59,791 nucleotides of DNA from Hydrogenimonas thermophila. GTDB taxonomy: Bacteria > Campylobacterota > Campylobacteria > Campylobacterales > Hydrogenimonadaceae. Positions 18,207 to 27,738 of this stretch are shown piece by piece. Each line of letters opens with the position of its first letter. Position 1 is the first letter of the stretch. Both the position numbers and the translations under genes were made by a program. The DNA lies in contig NZ_FOXB01000011.1 of the NCBI RefSeq assembly GCF_900115615.1, positions 1-59,791 of the forward strand. The letters are read 5' to 3'. The notes under the pieces are model-generated. The model was given only the letters and a program-made list of their open reading frames with translations, searched no databases and had not been told where the DNA came from.

Positions 18207-18874
18207 TAGTTTACCTTATAAGGAATAGGATCTTTCAGCCCAGCCTTTTCAAAGCCTTTGAGACGTAAACGGCAACTGTCGCAAACTCCACATGCTTCAT
18301 CTTCGTTCTTATAGCAGCTCCAAGTAAGTTCAAGCGGTACTCCATACTCTATGGCTGTTTTAACTATATCCTCTTTTTTCAGATGTACAAGTGGTGTTTT
18401 AATAGCTATTTTTGTATCATCTTTTGTACCTAAATCAATAGCTCTTTCTATTGCATCTATAAAATTTTCCCGACAATCAGGATAACCACTGCTATCTTCT
18501 TCAACAACTCCTATATATAGTGCTTCAGCACCCTCTTTCTCTGCAACCGCAGCAGCAATACTTAAAAAAATACCATTACGAAATGGTACATATGTAACAG
18601 GTACGCCTGCTTCTATTCCACCTGTTGGAACATCTATACTCTCATCTGTCAAAGCTGATGCACCAATATGCTCAAAAAAAGGCAAATCTATTACATATCT
18701 ATTTACAACTTTAAGAGAATTACAAATGGCATCAAAAGCTTCATGCTCTCTTTTTTGTGTACGTTGCCTATAATCAAAATGCAAAGCTACTATCTCATAA
18801 CCTTCTGACTTTGCTATATAAGCTGCTGTTGTAGAATCCATCCCTCCACTTAAAATGACTACCGCTTTTTTCAT
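18206..18874 (-). CDS. queC: 7-cyano-7-deazaguanine synthase
   Basis: Converts 7-carboxy-7-deazaguanine to preQ0 with ATP and ammonia, a step in queuosine tRNA modification. The PP-loop SGGMDS is at residues 9-14. The zinc site is formed by cysteines 187, 195, 198 and 201 in the CGVCDSC region. The 222 aa length is normal. AAGGAG precedes the ATG. Its leader contains a structured repeat element (18900-18950) shared with the TRAP gene leader. No other que genes are in the window. Confidence 0.97.
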   Translation of the reverse strand: MKKAVVILSGGMDSTTAAYIAKSEGYEIVALHFDYRQRTQKREHEAFDAICNSLKVVNRYVIDLPFFEHIGASALTDESIDVPTGGIEAGVPVTYVPFRNGIFLSIAAAVAEKEGAEALYIGVVEEDSSGYPDCRENFIDAIERAIDLGTKDDTKIAIKTPLVHLKKEDIVKTAIEYGVPLELTWSCYKNEDEACGVCDSCRLRLKGFEKAGLKDPIPYKVN

Positions 18875-18899
18875 ATAAAAATCTCCTTATTACTAAAGC

Positions 18900-18950
18900 A
18901 AAGCTTCAGCAAAAACTCCTCTCACTGAAGCTTTACCCTATCGGGCAAGA
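18900..18950 (-). repeat. Structured leader element, copy B
   Basis: On the minus strand it reads TTGCCC-GATA-GGGTAA (18948-18933), a hairpin closed by one G-U pair in RNA. It runs into a second, perfect 10-bp hairpin with arms at 18925-18934 and 18900-18909. The loop of the second hairpin holds TGAGAGGAGTTTTTG. It corresponds to copy A at 13966-13997, but copy A lacks the second arm of the second hairpin. It lies 26 bases upstream of the queC start. Confidence 0.65.
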
Positions 18951-19001
18951 AAAAAATATTACCTTTTACTTAAAAAGTATAAAATTTTATCAAAGTTTAG
19001 G

Positions 19002-19014
19002 TAAAATCGCGCCT
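19002..19014 (+). promoter_or_regulatory. -10 element of ybeY, implying a leaderless mRNA
   Basis: TAAAAT at 19002-19007 is only seven bases from the ybeY ATG at 19015. Transcription would normally start 6-9 bases after the -10, that is on or next to the ATG. No Shine-Dalgarno sequence can be placed before the start. The -10 is the only plausible one in the gap. Confidence 0.45.
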
Positions 19015-19440
19015 ATGATTGAAATTATAAATGAAACAGATTACCAACCTAATGTAAACTTGCTAAAAACAATTGCACAATATCTTACTAATCGTCATAT
19101 TGAAGTCACTTTGACCAATAATGCGACAATGCGAGAAATAAACAGAGAGCAGCGTGGGATTGATGCACCTACAGATGTATTGAGTTTTCCACTTGAACCT
19201 GTACCTTATGCTCCCTTAGGAGAACTTGTCATTAGCGTAGAGTATGCAAAAAATCAAGCAAGCCTATACCAAAACTCTCTTGATGATGAAATTGCCCTAC
19301 TCTTTATTCATGGTCTTTTGCATCTTTTAGGTTACGATCATGAAACTGATGATGGAGAAATGAGACAAAAAGAGGAAGATCTTATAAAACATTTTGGACT
19401 GCCAAAGAGTCTAATAGTACGTACAGAAGGAGAATCTTAA
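19015..19440 (+). CDS. ybeY: Endoribonuclease YbeY
   Basis: Zinc-dependent single-strand RNase needed for 16S rRNA 3' end maturation and ribosome quality control. The zinc motif HxxxHxxxxxH is formed by H99, H103 and H109 in HGLLHLLGYDH. The 141 aa length is standard. It probably starts leaderless, as described for the upstream element. Its stop overlaps the start of the antiporter gene by one base (TAATG). Confidence 0.96.
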   Translation: MIEIINETDYQPNVNLLKTIAQYLTNRHIEVTLTNNATMREINREQRGIDAPTDVLSFPLEPVPYAPLGELVISVEYAKNQASLYQNSLDDEIALLFIHGLLHLLGYDHETDDGEMRQKEEDLIKHFGLPKSLIVRTEGES

Positions 19441-20372
19441 TGGATTTTATCATTTTTATTATAAGTATGGGAGCACTTATATGGGGAGCTGACTTTATCA
19501 TTAAAGAGTCTGAACGAATTGCTCTGCACTTTAATATAAGTGAATTTATAATCGGTGCTACACTAATAGCTCTTGGAACAAGTCTTCCTGAAATGGCTGC
19601 TAGTATAAGTGCAAGCATTAAAGGTCAAAGTGATATGGCCGTTGCAAATGTTCTTGGCTCAAATATAATGAATATATCACTAGTTCTTGGACTTGTCTTT
19701 TTAATTGCATCTAAAATTACACCAGGAAGAGACCTTTTTTTTAAAGATAGTGCCTGGCTTCTTTTCCCTGTTATAATTTTTCCATTAATGATTCTTGATG
19801 GACACCTTTCAAGATTGGATGGTTTTCTTCTATTTGCAATGATGGGCGCATATGTTATGTTTTTAATGCAATCAAATAAAAGTGAACAGGTAATTGAAAT
19901 AGATGAAGAGCTAAAAAAGGAAAAATTTAACTGGACTAAAACAATAGCATTACTATTAGTAGGGTTTATTCTTGTTGTCATAGGAGCAGATTATGCAATA
20001 GAGAGTGCTGCAAATATTGCAAGAGAATTTGGCATAAGTGAATGGATTATTGGATTAATTCTTATCGCTTTTGGAACCAGTTTACCTGAACTTGTTGTCA
20101 GTATACAAGCTGCAAGACAAGGAAAAGCAGATATGAGTATAGGAAATATTATAGGCTCAAATATGGCAAACACATCTGTAGTACTTGGCTCAGCTGCTAT
20201 GACAAAGCCCCTTGCAATAAATTTATCATCAAGCTCTTTTGATGTATTTTTAATGATAGGCGTTACCTTAATGCTTGTTTTTATAACTGCAAATAAGCTG
20301 TATGCAAAAGCTTCTGGAGTAATGCTTTTAATAGTACTTGCAATATTCTTGCAACATGCATTAGGGGCTTGA
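19440..20372 (+). CDS. Calcium/sodium antiporter (YrbG type)
   Basis: A 310 aa inner-membrane exchanger of the CaCA superfamily with ten expected spans in two homologous halves. The alpha-repeat signatures are clear: GTSLPEMAAS followed by NVLGSNIMN in the first half, and GTSLPELVVS followed by NIIGSNMAN in the second. The conserved glutamates coordinate the transported cation. It is a different subfamily from the antiporter at 12775. It converges on mrdA with only two bases between the stop codons, leaving no room for a separate terminator. Confidence 0.94.
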   Translation: MDFIIFIISMGALIWGADFIIKESERIALHFNISEFIIGATLIALGTSLPEMAASISASIKGQSDMAVANVLGSNIMNISLVLGLVFLIASKITPGRDLFFKDSAWLLFPVIIFPLMILDGHLSRLDGFLLFAMMGAYVMFLMQSNKSEQVIEIDEELKKEKFNWTKTIALLLVGFILVVIGADYAIESAANIAREFGISEWIIGLILIAFGTSLPELVVSIQAARQGKADMSIGNIIGSNMANTSVVLGSAAMTKPLAINLSSSSFDVFLMIGVTLMLVFITANKLYAKASGVMLLIVLAIFLQHALGA

Positions 20373-20374
20373 TT

Positions 20375-22162
20375 TTATTTTATATATTTATGATCAACTA
20401 ACCAGTTATATATATTTTTTATAATCTTTCCTGTAGCAGCACCACCGTGTCCACCATGTTCAACTAAAACAGTAACAACATATTGTGGATCATTATATGG
20501 TCCATATGTTGTCATCCATGCATGAGAACGGTGAAAATAAGCCAACTCGTGCTCTTTCATACGCCTCTTCTCTTCCTGAGGAATTCCAATAACCTGTGCA
20601 GTACCTGTTTTTCCTGCAATTTTTAGTTTTATTCCTTTAAGATAGTGTGTTGCTGTACCTTTTGGATGATTACAAACTTCATACATTGATTTTTGAACAT
20701 TTGGCAAATACTTTTTCTGTACAGGAGTTAAAACATCTTTTATAATAGGTTCAACCTTTTTATCTCCTATATATGAAACCAATCTTGGTACAGGTAGCTT
20801 GCCTTTTGCCAAAAGTGCAGTATATCTTGCTGCTTGCATAGGTGTTATAAGTACATATCCTTGTCCAATAGAAGCATTTAAAGTTTCACCCATATACCAC
20901 GGCTGTCTGTATTTAGAGGCTTTCCAAGATTTGTCAGGCACTACACCAATAAATTCATTTGGCATATCAATTCCAGTTTTTACACCAAGACCCATTTTTC
21001 TTAAGTCAGCTGCAATCTTATCGATACCAACAAGCAGACTGCCTTTATAAAAATATACATCACAACTCTCTCTAATGGCTTTAACCATATCAGTTTTTAA
21101 ATGCCCCACATTTTTCCAGCAACGAAATTTATGACTCCCTAACTCTACTGCTCCATTACAATAGAATTTTGTATATGGTGAAATTTTTCCACTATCAAGG
21201 AACGCCTCTGCAACTCCAGGTTTTATAATAGATCCTGGTGGATAAAGCCCATGAATGAACTTGTTAGTAAATGGGTGATTCAAATCATCAATAAGGTTTT
21301 TCCATGCTGTTCGGCTTATTCCACCTACAAAAATATTTGGATCAAATGATGGATAACTTCCTGCACTGATAATGGCTCCATCTGTCCGCATCACAATGGC
21401 TACACCAGCCTTGCCTTTAAATAAATTAGAGATATATGACTGCAACTCTATGTCAAGATACAGTTTTAAATCTCTATCTTCAATAGGAGGTATTACTTCA
21501 AGTGTATCTATGCACTTATTAAAAGCACTTACTTTAACATTTTTATAACCAGGCTTTCCTTCTAGAAAGACATTATATTTTTTCTCCAATCCACTTTTGC
21601 CTGCTACTTTGATGAGTTTAACTACAGGATCTTCGTTTATATCCTTCTCATTTGCTTTTCCAACATATCCAACAACGTGAGCTGTTATTTCTCCGTATGG
21701 GTAGTATCGTTTGGTAGTAGGTTTGATTGTAATATGAGGTTTACGTGACAACCCAGTAAAATGAGGTAAAACTTTTTCATATGGAAGAAATTTGATCATC
21801 CTTATTGGCTCATGCCTATATGGAGAATCATAACGTTTATAACGACGCATCAGCTTAGTAACATTTACATCTGGAAACTTCTCTTTTATATTATTAAGAG
21901 CTTTTTTTAGTTCTGGCAACATCTTTTTTGAACTAAGATGTGGATCTATTAAAATTTGAAAGCCTATTTTATTAATTGCCAAAGGTTTACCGTTAACATC
22001 TAAAATCTCTCCACGTACCGGAAGTATCCACTCTTTTTTGACAATATTTTGTTTTGCCAATGTTTCATAATATGTATTTGACTTAATACTTATCTGATAA
22101 ATTCTAACAAGAAGTATAATCCAAACTAAAAGAAAAAATGCAAATACAATACGGGTTCTCAC
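20375..22162 (-). CDS. mrdA: Penicillin-binding protein 2 (peptidoglycan transpeptidase)
   Basis: Elongation-specific DD-transpeptidase that works with RodA. It has an N-terminal membrane anchor (about 5-22), a PBP dimerisation domain, and the catalytic domain with SxxK as SIIK at 311-314, SxN-equivalent SCD at 366-368 and KTGT at 518-521. The 595 aa length is normal. It is the last gene of a long leftward operon and overlaps the mreD-like gene by four bases. Its partner RodA is encoded separately at 50960-52081. Confidence 0.96.
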   Translation of the reverse strand: MRTRIVFAFFLLVWIILLVRIYQISIKSNTYYETLAKQNIVKKEWILPVRGEILDVNGKPLAINKIGFQILIDPHLSSKKMLPELKKALNNIKEKFPDVNVTKLMRRYKRYDSPYRHEPIRMIKFLPYEKVLPHFTGLSRKPHITIKPTTKRYYPYGEITAHVVGYVGKANEKDINEDPVVKLIKVAGKSGLEKKYNVFLEGKPGYKNVKVSAFNKCIDTLEVIPPIEDRDLKLYLDIELQSYISNLFKGKAGVAIVMRTDGAIISAGSYPSFDPNIFVGGISRTAWKNLIDDLNHPFTNKFIHGLYPPGSIIKPGVAEAFLDSGKISPYTKFYCNGAVELGSHKFRCWKNVGHLKTDMVKAIRESCDVYFYKGSLLVGIDKIAADLRKMGLGVKTGIDMPNEFIGVVPDKSWKASKYRQPWYMGETLNASIGQGYVLITPMQAARYTALLAKGKLPVPRLVSYIGDKKVEPIIKDVLTPVQKKYLPNVQKSMYEVCNHPKGTATHYLKGIKLKIAGKTGTAQVIGIPQEEKRRMKEHELAYFHRSHAWMTTYGPYNDPQYVVTVLVEHGGHGGAATGKIIKNIYNWLVDHKYIK

Positions 22163-22611
22163 AACAGTATGACTCCGGCTAAATCTATAAGTAGATAATA
22201 TATCAACACAAATGACTCACTAATAATATCTTTACCCATTAAAATCTCATACCCTTCAATAAAAATGAAATATAAGATATCAAAAATAGCAACTCTAATT
22301 AACTTAAGAAATATGTTAGCATGTAATAAATGGTATATTTTCGGTTCAATAACAGTATACATAACTAACATTGTCACCATTAAAAAATATAGTGGCAATC
22401 CCCAAATTGACTCAAATACAATAGTATAAAGTATCCAAAGAAATACAAAGATATACTCTTTTTCCTTTATTGCATTTGCCCATAGTATATAGACTACACC
22501 AATAAGCGGAGGAAATAGTGGAAAAATTGATCCCAGTGATGGATAAACCATCACTGCTAAAGCGATCAAAAATATTTTTAAAGTTTTTTGACTAAAGATA
22601 TCTCGTTGCAT
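22159..22611 (-). CDS. MreD-like rod-shape membrane protein
   Basis: A roughly 150 aa protein with about five closely spaced hydrophobic spans and few charged loops, immediately before mrdA, the usual place of mreD. MreD proteins are poorly conserved, so this is mainly topology plus context. I chose ATG 22611; a longer in-frame TTG start at 22647 is possible but would overlap the acetyltransferase gene further. The chosen start still lies 34 bases inside that gene, so translational coupling is likely, and no clear ribosome site is seen. Confidence 0.65.
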   Translation of the reverse strand: MQRDIFSQKTLKIFLIALAVMVYPSLGSIFPLFPPLIGVVYILWANAIKEKEYIFVFLWILYTIVFESIWGLPLYFLMVTMLVMYTVIEPKIYHLLHANIFLKLIRVAIFDILYFIFIEGYEILMGKDIISESFVLIYYLLIDLAGVILL

Positions 22612-23060
22612 ACAGGAAAATATTTGCACTTGATGCAGTCCGCCCAAATTTTATGCTCAGGAATTGTCTCTTTTGGAATTTCAACAAACCCTAGCTTTTG
22701 AAAAAAACTGCCCATATATGTTAGAGTTAACACCTCTTCAACACCAAGTTTTCGTCCCTCTTCAACAGCACACTCAACAAGATTTGAACCTATTGCTCTG
22801 TTTCTACATTTTGCATCAACAACCAAACTGCGAATTTCAGCCAATCTTTGAGAGTGAATGTGCAATGCAACATAACCAACAATCTCTTTACTCTCTTTCA
22901 ATCTGGCAATAATATATGAACGAATGTTAGTAGCTACTTCATCATCACTTCTAGGTAGTATAATGCCCTCTTCTACCTCTTTTTTGACAAGTTTTTGCAT
23001 ATTTGGTATATCTTGCAAAACAGGCTTGATATACTCAATCGATTCATTGCTTACAGGCAC
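22578..23060 (-). CDS. GNAT acetyltransferase, ArgA-like
   Basis: A 160 aa GNAT-fold enzyme, with the acetyl-CoA loop region around CRNRAIGSNLVECAV at about 85-98. The C-terminal tail has the spaced cysteines of the short, kinase-free N-acetylglutamate synthases found in several proteobacterial lineages (WADCIKCKYFPVCNE). The probable reaction is acetylation of glutamate, the first step of arginine synthesis, but other small-molecule substrates cannot be excluded. It overlaps engB by ten bases upstream and the mreD-like gene downstream. Confidence 0.8.
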   Translation of the reverse strand: MPVSNESIEYIKPVLQDIPNMQKLVKKEVEEGIILPRSDDEVATNIRSYIIARLKESKEIVGYVALHIHSQRLAEIRSLVVDAKCRNRAIGSNLVECAVEEGRKLGVEEVLTLTYMGSFFQKLGFVEIPKETIPEHKIWADCIKCKYFPVCNEISLVKKL

Positions 23061-23668
23061 GACTCTCCTCTTATAACAATATCAAAAATCAACTCTTCTA
23101 ATCGTTCTATTCCTCTTTTTTTCAAGTTAGACACCAAAAGAGCATTTGGATTTTTAGCACGAATCTTTGCAATATCTTTTTGCTTAAGTTTATCAGACTT
23201 GGTAAACACTTCTATGTAACACTGATCAGGACCTATAAACCCATTAATATACTCTTTTACTGCTTCATCAATCGGTTCATCTGGATGCCTTGCATCACGA
23301 AGATGTATAAAAAGTCTGATAGTACGACGCTTTTTAATAAACTCATTTAAACTTTTTTGCCACTCATACTTCATACTCTTTGAAACTTTTGCATATCCAA
23401 AACCAGGTAAATCAACAAAATGCAAAGTATATTTTTCTTCATTCTCATCATCTTTATAGATGACTTCAAAGTAGTTAATTAGTCTTGTTTTACCTGGAGT
23501 GGAAGAGCTTTTTGCAAGACTCTTTCTATGTGTCAGAGAATTTAACAGTGAACTCTTTCCAACATTACTTCGCCCCAAAAAGGCAACTTCACCTATCCCC
23601 TCAGGAGGAGCTTCATCCAACTTGCTTGCCGAAGTGACAAACGATGCATCAACGATTCTTACTGGCAT
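23051..23668 (-). CDS. engB: Ribosome biogenesis GTPase EngB/YsxC
   Basis: Essential GTPase for large ribosomal subunit assembly. G1 is GRSNVGKSS at residues 32-40, G3 DLPG at 86-89 and G4 TKSD at 156-159. The 205 aa length is typical. It starts inside the end of lptA (20-base overlap) and ends inside the acetyltransferase gene, all in one transcript. Confidence 0.97.
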   Translation of the reverse strand: MPVRIVDASFVTSASKLDEAPPEGIGEVAFLGRSNVGKSSLLNSLTHRKSLAKSSSTPGKTRLINYFEVIYKDDENEEKYTLHFVDLPGFGYAKVSKSMKYEWQKSLNEFIKKRRTIRLFIHLRDARHPDEPIDEAVKEYINGFIGPDQCYIEVFTKSDKLKQKDIAKIRAKNPNALLVSNLKKRGIERLEELIFDIVIRGESCL

Positions 23669-24134
23669 TGTTCTCTTCTATCTTAAATATAAATTTAACA
23701 GGCTTCTCTTTACTGCCCTCAACTCTTGCTTTGGCGCTTTGCTTATCGACAAAAACCTTTTCCCCAATCAATATCCTATCCAACTTGGTATCAAAAAGTT
23801 TGACATTCTCATAAAGTTCATAAATTTCTGTTTTAGGGATGTATACAAGTCGTCCAGATTCTCCTTTATATACCTTCTTACCATCATTCATAGTAATAGT
23901 AAATTTAACATTTCCGATTGCTTCATATTTTATAGGCTTTTTATTAGCATCAAAATAGACATAAACTTTAGATGCATTTAACTCATCTACACCTTTTATC
24001 ATATGAACATTACCAATAAACTTTGTAACTTTTTTTACATCACTAGCTTCAAAATGATCTGCCGTAATCTCAACTTGTTGAGAAGAGAAAAGTGTACTAA
24101 TAGCTAAAAGCGGTAATAATAAATACTTTTTCAA
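23649..24134 (-). CDS. lptA: LPS transport periplasmic protein LptA
   Basis: Periplasmic bridge component that carries lipopolysaccharide from LptC to the outer-membrane LptDE complex. It has a signal peptide (MKKYLLLPLLAIS, cleavage near residue 18) and an OstA/LptA beta-jellyroll repeat, starting with VEITADHFEAS and continuing through GESGRLVY. At 161 aa it is normal length. It starts on the base after lptC ends. LptB, LptF, LptG and LptD are not in this window. Confidence 0.9.
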   Translation of the reverse strand: MKKYLLLPLLAISTLFSSQQVEITADHFEASDVKKVTKFIGNVHMIKGVDELNASKVYVYFDANKKPIKYEAIGNVKFTITMNDGKKVYKGESGRLVYIPKTEIYELYENVKLFDTKLDRILIGEKVFVDKQSAKARVEGSKEKPVKFIFKIEENNASKNR

Positions 24135-24662
24135 TTATCTATCCTCTTCAAAGATTTTTGCATATATTTTATCGGCAAAGATTTTACCACTTTTTTGATA
24201 ATATTTCAGAGACTCTCCAGTTACAACATTTTTTCCATAATAGGCTTCAAATCTATTCCCTTCTGTTGAATAGAGCTTTGTTTTCATATCGTATAGCATT
24301 TTTGAAGATTTTATTGTCAAATTATCATCACGACTAAGCTCTACAAAATCATAAAGCCTGACATAAGAGTCTTCAACAATTACACCATTATTTGCAGAAA
24401 CTGTCTCTATACCTTTTTTGGTTTGTCTCATAAATTTTGGAAATTTGATAGTAAGTCTTTTCTCATATTTAAGTGCTTCACTTCCAAAACCTATAGACTC
24501 AACCCCTTTTTTTGTTATCTCAAAACTTTCAAAAGAGACAAACTTAAGCTGTGGGATATTCTCTTTTTTAACTTTAATAGTTTCAAAAGGCTTTAACAAA
24601 ACAGCTGCTACAATTGACCCAAACAATAGTGTAATAAAAAAATACTTTACATTTAAAGCCAC
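24135..24662 (-). CDS. lptC: LPS export protein LptC
   Basis: Inner-membrane-anchored periplasmic protein that receives LPS from the LptBFG ABC transporter and passes it to LptA. One N-terminal span at about 7-22 is followed by a beta-jellyroll domain. The assignment rests on topology, 175 aa length and its place between kdsC and lptA, the classical kdsC-lptC-lptA order. It overlaps the kdsC end by ten bases. Confidence 0.87.
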   Translation of the reverse strand: MALNVKYFFITLLFGSIVAAVLLKPFETIKVKKENIPQLKFVSFESFEITKKGVESIGFGSEALKYEKRLTIKFPKFMRQTKKGIETVSANNGVIVEDSYVRLYDFVELSRDDNLTIKSSKMLYDMKTKLYSTEGNRFEAYYGKNVVTGESLKYYQKSGKIFADKIYAKIFEEDR

Positions 24663-25147
24663 CGTGAAAGATACTCCTCTTGCAAACCTTCTTGTTTAAT
24701 AAGTAGTTCAATCATTTCACGGACAGCCCCATCTCCGCCTTTCTTACTTAAAACTACATCTGCTATCTCTGTTACATAATGCATAGCATCTGCCGGAGTA
24801 AAAGAGATTCCTACAGATTTAAGAAGTCTTGCATCATTCAAATCATCACCAATAGCTGCAACATTCTCAAAAGATATTTGCAATGACTCACATAAAGATG
24901 TAAGTGTAGCTAATTTATCTTTAACTCCTTGATAACAGTGCTCTATTCCCAACTCTTTTGCACGCCTGGCTACAATTGTAGAGTTTCTTCCTGTTATAAT
25001 GGCAGCTTTTTTCCCCATACGAATCCACTGAACAATAGCAAACCCATCTTTGACATTAAATGCTTTTAACTCATCACCTGATGCTGTATATATGATTTTT
25101 CCATCAGTCATACAACCGTCAATATCTAAAACTACCAATTCAATCAT
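24653..25147 (-). CDS. kdsC: KDO-8-phosphate phosphatase (HAD family)
   Basis: Dephosphorylates KDO-8-phosphate to KDO for the LPS inner core. HAD motif I is DIDGCMTDG with the catalytic aspartates at 8 and 10; motif II is the T of IITGRNS and motif IV lies in GDDLNDARLL. The 164 aa length and lack of a large cap domain are typical of tetrameric KdsC. It is co-encoded with lptC and lptA and overlaps hisB by four bases. Confidence 0.93.
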   Translation of the reverse strand: MIELVVLDIDGCMTDGKIIYTASGDELKAFNVKDGFAIVQWIRMGKKAAIITGRNSTIVARRAKELGIEHCYQGVKDKLATLTSLCESLQISFENVAAIGDDLNDARLLKSVGISFTPADAMHYVTEIADVVLSKKGGDGAVREMIELLIKQEGLQEEYLSRWL

Positions 25148-25716
25148 AACACACCTTTTGTACTTGGCACACCTGCTTTTACATTAGGAGCCAATGCCCG
25201 TCTTAACGCAACAGCATATGCTTTAAATGCTGCTTCTATAATATGATGGCGATTTTTACCCCGCTCTTTTACAAGATGTACACTGAGTGCTGCATTAAAA
25301 GTCAATGCTCTAAAAAACTCTTCTGCAAGCTCTACATCAAATGTACCTATTTTTCCATCACAATCAATTTCATAAACCAAAAATGGTCTGTTGCTCAAAT
25401 CCATAGCACAACTGACTGCTGCTTCATCCATTACAATAACAGTATTGGAAAAACGCTCAACCTCTTTAATTGGATATATAGCTCTATTTATAGCCTGCCC
25501 AAGTACAATACCTATGTCTTCTACTGTATGATGATCATCAACATGAGTATCACCTTTACACTCAACAAAAAGATCTATCTGAGAATGCTTTGAAAAACTC
25601 TCAAGCATATGGTTAAAAAAACCAACCCCTGTATCTATCTCAGACTTACCATTTCCATTTATATCTAACTTTAAAAAAATATCTGTCTCTTTTGTTGTTC
25701 GTTTTATCTCAATCAT
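25144..25716 (-). CDS. hisB: Imidazoleglycerol-phosphate dehydratase
   Basis: Catalyses the sixth step of histidine synthesis. Manganese-binding histidine-rich signatures are visible: [10 protein letters not shown], the DDHHTVED block around residue 63-70, and the C-terminal [10 protein letters not shown]. It is the monofunctional 190 aa enzyme, without the fused phosphatase found in enteric bacteria. It sits between rlpA and kdsC with four-base overlaps at both ends, which is a curious place for a histidine gene. Confidence 0.96.
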   Translation of the reverse strand: MIEIKRTTKETDIFLKLDINGNGKSEIDTGVGFFNHMLESFSKHSQIDLFVECKGDTHVDDHHTVEDIGIVLGQAINRAIYPIKEVERFSNTVIVMDEAAVSCAMDLSNRPFLVYEIDCDGKIGTFDVELAEEFFRALTFNAALSVHLVKERGKNRHHIIEAAFKAYAVALRRALAPNVKAGVPSTKGVL

Positions 25717-26516
25717 TCACTGCTCCTAATAACAAATGCTCCTGGAATATTCCAAGCTCTAATAAAGTCACGCGCCTCTTCCTCACTTTGAAATCCCATT
25801 AGCCAAACTCTGTACAGAGGTCGTCCACCTACAATAAATTTAACAACTTTTGCATTATACCGTCCCTCAAAATTATCGTAACGTTTTTTGTAGATCATGG
25901 CTCCCTGGTGTCTTCTAAATGAACCAACTTGCACGCCAAAACCACCAAGTACTACTCTTTGAACAGGTTTTGTTCCACCTTTTTTAGCCATTTTAGCTAT
26001 AAGAGAGTCAAATCCAAGTACTTCCAAATGTACCGGTGCTGTTCCTGTTCTGTCAATACCTATCTTTTTACCTGCAATATATGAAAGATCAATTATTCGT
26101 CCCTTTACAAATGGTCCCCTGTCATTAATTCTTACAACAACAGACTTTCCATTATTTTTGTTTGTCACACGAACCATTGTATTCATAGGCAAAGTTTTGT
26201 GAGCAGCCGTCATAGCATACATATTGTATTGTTCACCGTTAGATGTTTTTCCACCATGAAAATTTGGACCATACCAGCTTGCAATACCATCTTGTGTCCA
26301 ACCAACTGAAACAACAGTAGGATAGTATGTTTTTCCATTGATTGTGTATGGACGCAAAGTAGCTCTGTGAATGGCAGCTGAAGATCTTGGGGTTGTTTTA
26401 ACTGGTGTACTTACACTATATCCATAATCAGGATAAAATTGGCTTCTTGAGCTGCAACCGATTATAAAAAAGGATATAGCTAAAACAGATATAAAAAACT
26501 TAATTTGGTATAACAA
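25713..26516 (-). CDS. rlpA: Septal ring lytic transglycosylase RlpA-like lipoprotein
   Basis: Outer-membrane lipoprotein with a lipobox ending IIGC at residue 21. A double-psi beta-barrel domain at about 75-165 includes the conserved [13 protein letters not shown], and RINDRGPF with the catalytic-type Asp. The C-terminal SPOR domain (about 190-265) binds denuded septal glycan. RlpA proteins cut glycan strands lacking stem peptides. It starts 17 bases inside the end of mltD, so the two glycan-cutting enzymes are made together. Confidence 0.93.
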   Translation of the reverse strand: MLYQIKFFISVLAISFFIIGCSSRSQFYPDYGYSVSTPVKTTPRSSAAIHRATLRPYTINGKTYYPTVVSVGWTQDGIASWYGPNFHGGKTSNGEQYNMYAMTAAHKTLPMNTMVRVTNKNNGKSVVVRINDRGPFVKGRIIDLSYIAGKKIGIDRTGTAPVHLEVLGFDSLIAKMAKKGGTKPVQRVVLGGFGVQVGSFRRHQGAMIYKKRYDNFEGRYNAKVVKFIVGGRPLYRVWLMGFQSEEEARDFIRAWNIPGAFVIRSSE

Positions 26517-27738
26517 GTTTGTCTCCTACATGAATAACATTGCTTTTAAGTCCATTTCTCTCTTTAATACGTTCTACTTTAACATTAAAAAGACGAGCAA
26601 TTTTATATATAGAGTCACCTTTTTTGACTCTATAATGAATCGATTCTCTACGCGGAACAGGAATAACCAATGTCTGCTTTGGATATATCACAGCATTTCT
26701 CATTTTGTTAAAACGTTGAATCATTTTATAAGAAATTCCATATTTACGAGCAATTGCTCCAAGAGTATCTCCCTTTTTTACTGTATGTACAAAAAACATT
26801 TTATTCTGCTTGCCCGGTTTATAAAACTGTTTAAAATAAGCCAGTTTTTCGTATGGTATATTAATATAAGCACCTTTTTGCGGTGGAGTGAAACCATAAT
26901 TAAATTGTGGATTGAGTTTTTTCATATCACTTACACTCATACCAATTTGAGATGCAATATGCTCCAAAGTTTCCCCACCACTTACTTTTACTCGAACCAA
27001 AGTTTTACCTTCGCCTCTGTTAAACATATGAGTGTGTGATTTTGTTGTAAACATATCTGGATCATTTGCTATCAATGCCAGTGAAACTATTTTTCTTATG
27101 TAGTTACGGCTCTCTTTTGGAAGATAACGTTTTTTCTCATCCAACAAAACTTGCAACTCATCGCTACCGGCTCTTTTTATTGCTCTAAGTACACGACCCT
27201 CTCCGGAGTTATAAGCAAGTGCTGCAAGATACCACTTTCCAAAAAGTTTATGAAGTTTTTTCAAATATGCAATAGCAGCTTCTGTAGAACGAACAGGATC
27301 TCTTCGTTCATCAATATATTCATCTATCTTTAAACCGTAAATTTTTGCTGTTTTAGGCATAAACTGCCATAAACCTGAAGCTTTTGCTCTAGAGTAAGCA
27401 TTTGTCTTAAAGTTAGACTCTGCCATTGCCATATAAAGAAATACTTGAGGAATATTATTATCATGGATCATTTTTCTAAGAGTAGGAATATAAAGAGATC
27501 CTCTCTCAAGCATTTGAAGATAGTGCCTCTTTTTTGTTGTTGCTAAACCATTTTTAAGTTGAATAAATAATGGATCACGTAAAAAAGATGGGTTTATATC
27601 CAAACTCTGCAATACAGCAATATCATCACGATAAAGAGGTTGAACATATAGTGATCCATATGCCAATCCACATAACATGAACCAAACAAATAGTAATTGT
27701 CTCAATACTGCTCCATTTTTTAATCGATAGTATACCAT
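26500..27738 (-). CDS. mltD: Membrane-bound lytic transglycosylase D with LysM repeats
   Basis: Peptidoglycan-cleaving enzyme. After an N-terminal signal segment (about 10-28), the SLT domain carries the catalytic Glu in AMAESNFK and the following GLWQFMP. Three LysM-type wall-binding repeats follow, near residues 245-295, 315-360 and 370-411; the last two have clear LysM signatures ([11 protein letters not shown] and [11 protein letters not shown]). The 412 aa length fits MltD. No lipobox is evident, so anchoring is uncertain. It is adjacent to tatD with no gap. Confidence 0.93.
   Translation of the reverse strand: MVYYRLKNGAVLRQLLFVWFMLCGLAYGSLYVQPLYRDDIAVLQSLDINPSFLRDPLFIQLKNGLATTKKRHYLQMLERGSLYIPTLRKMIHDNNIPQVFLYMAMAESNFKTNAYSRAKASGLWQFMPKTAKIYGLKIDEYIDERRDPVRSTEAAIAYLKKLHKLFGKWYLAALAYNSGEGRVLRAIKRAGSDELQVLLDEKKRYLPKESRNYIRKIVSLALIANDPDMFTTKSHTHMFNRGEGKTLVRVKVSGGETLEHIASQIGMSVSDMKKLNPQFNYGFTPPQKGAYINIPYEKLAYFKQFYKPGKQNKMFFVHTVKKGDTLGAIARKYGISYKMIQRFNKMRNAVIYPKQTLVIPVPRRESIHYRVKKGDSIYKIARLFNVKVERIKERNGLKSNVIHVGDKLVIPN

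Noticed and set aside
18875-19014. A preQ1 riboswitch upstream of queC
   Set aside because: The leader structure does not show the C-rich loop and A-rich tail of preQ1 riboswitches, and a close copy of it precedes an unrelated TRAP receptor gene.
22611-22647. Upstream TTG start of the mreD-like gene
   Set aside because: It adds 12 polar residues with no ribosome site and deepens overlap with the acetyltransferase gene; the ATG at 22611 leads straight into the first membrane span region.
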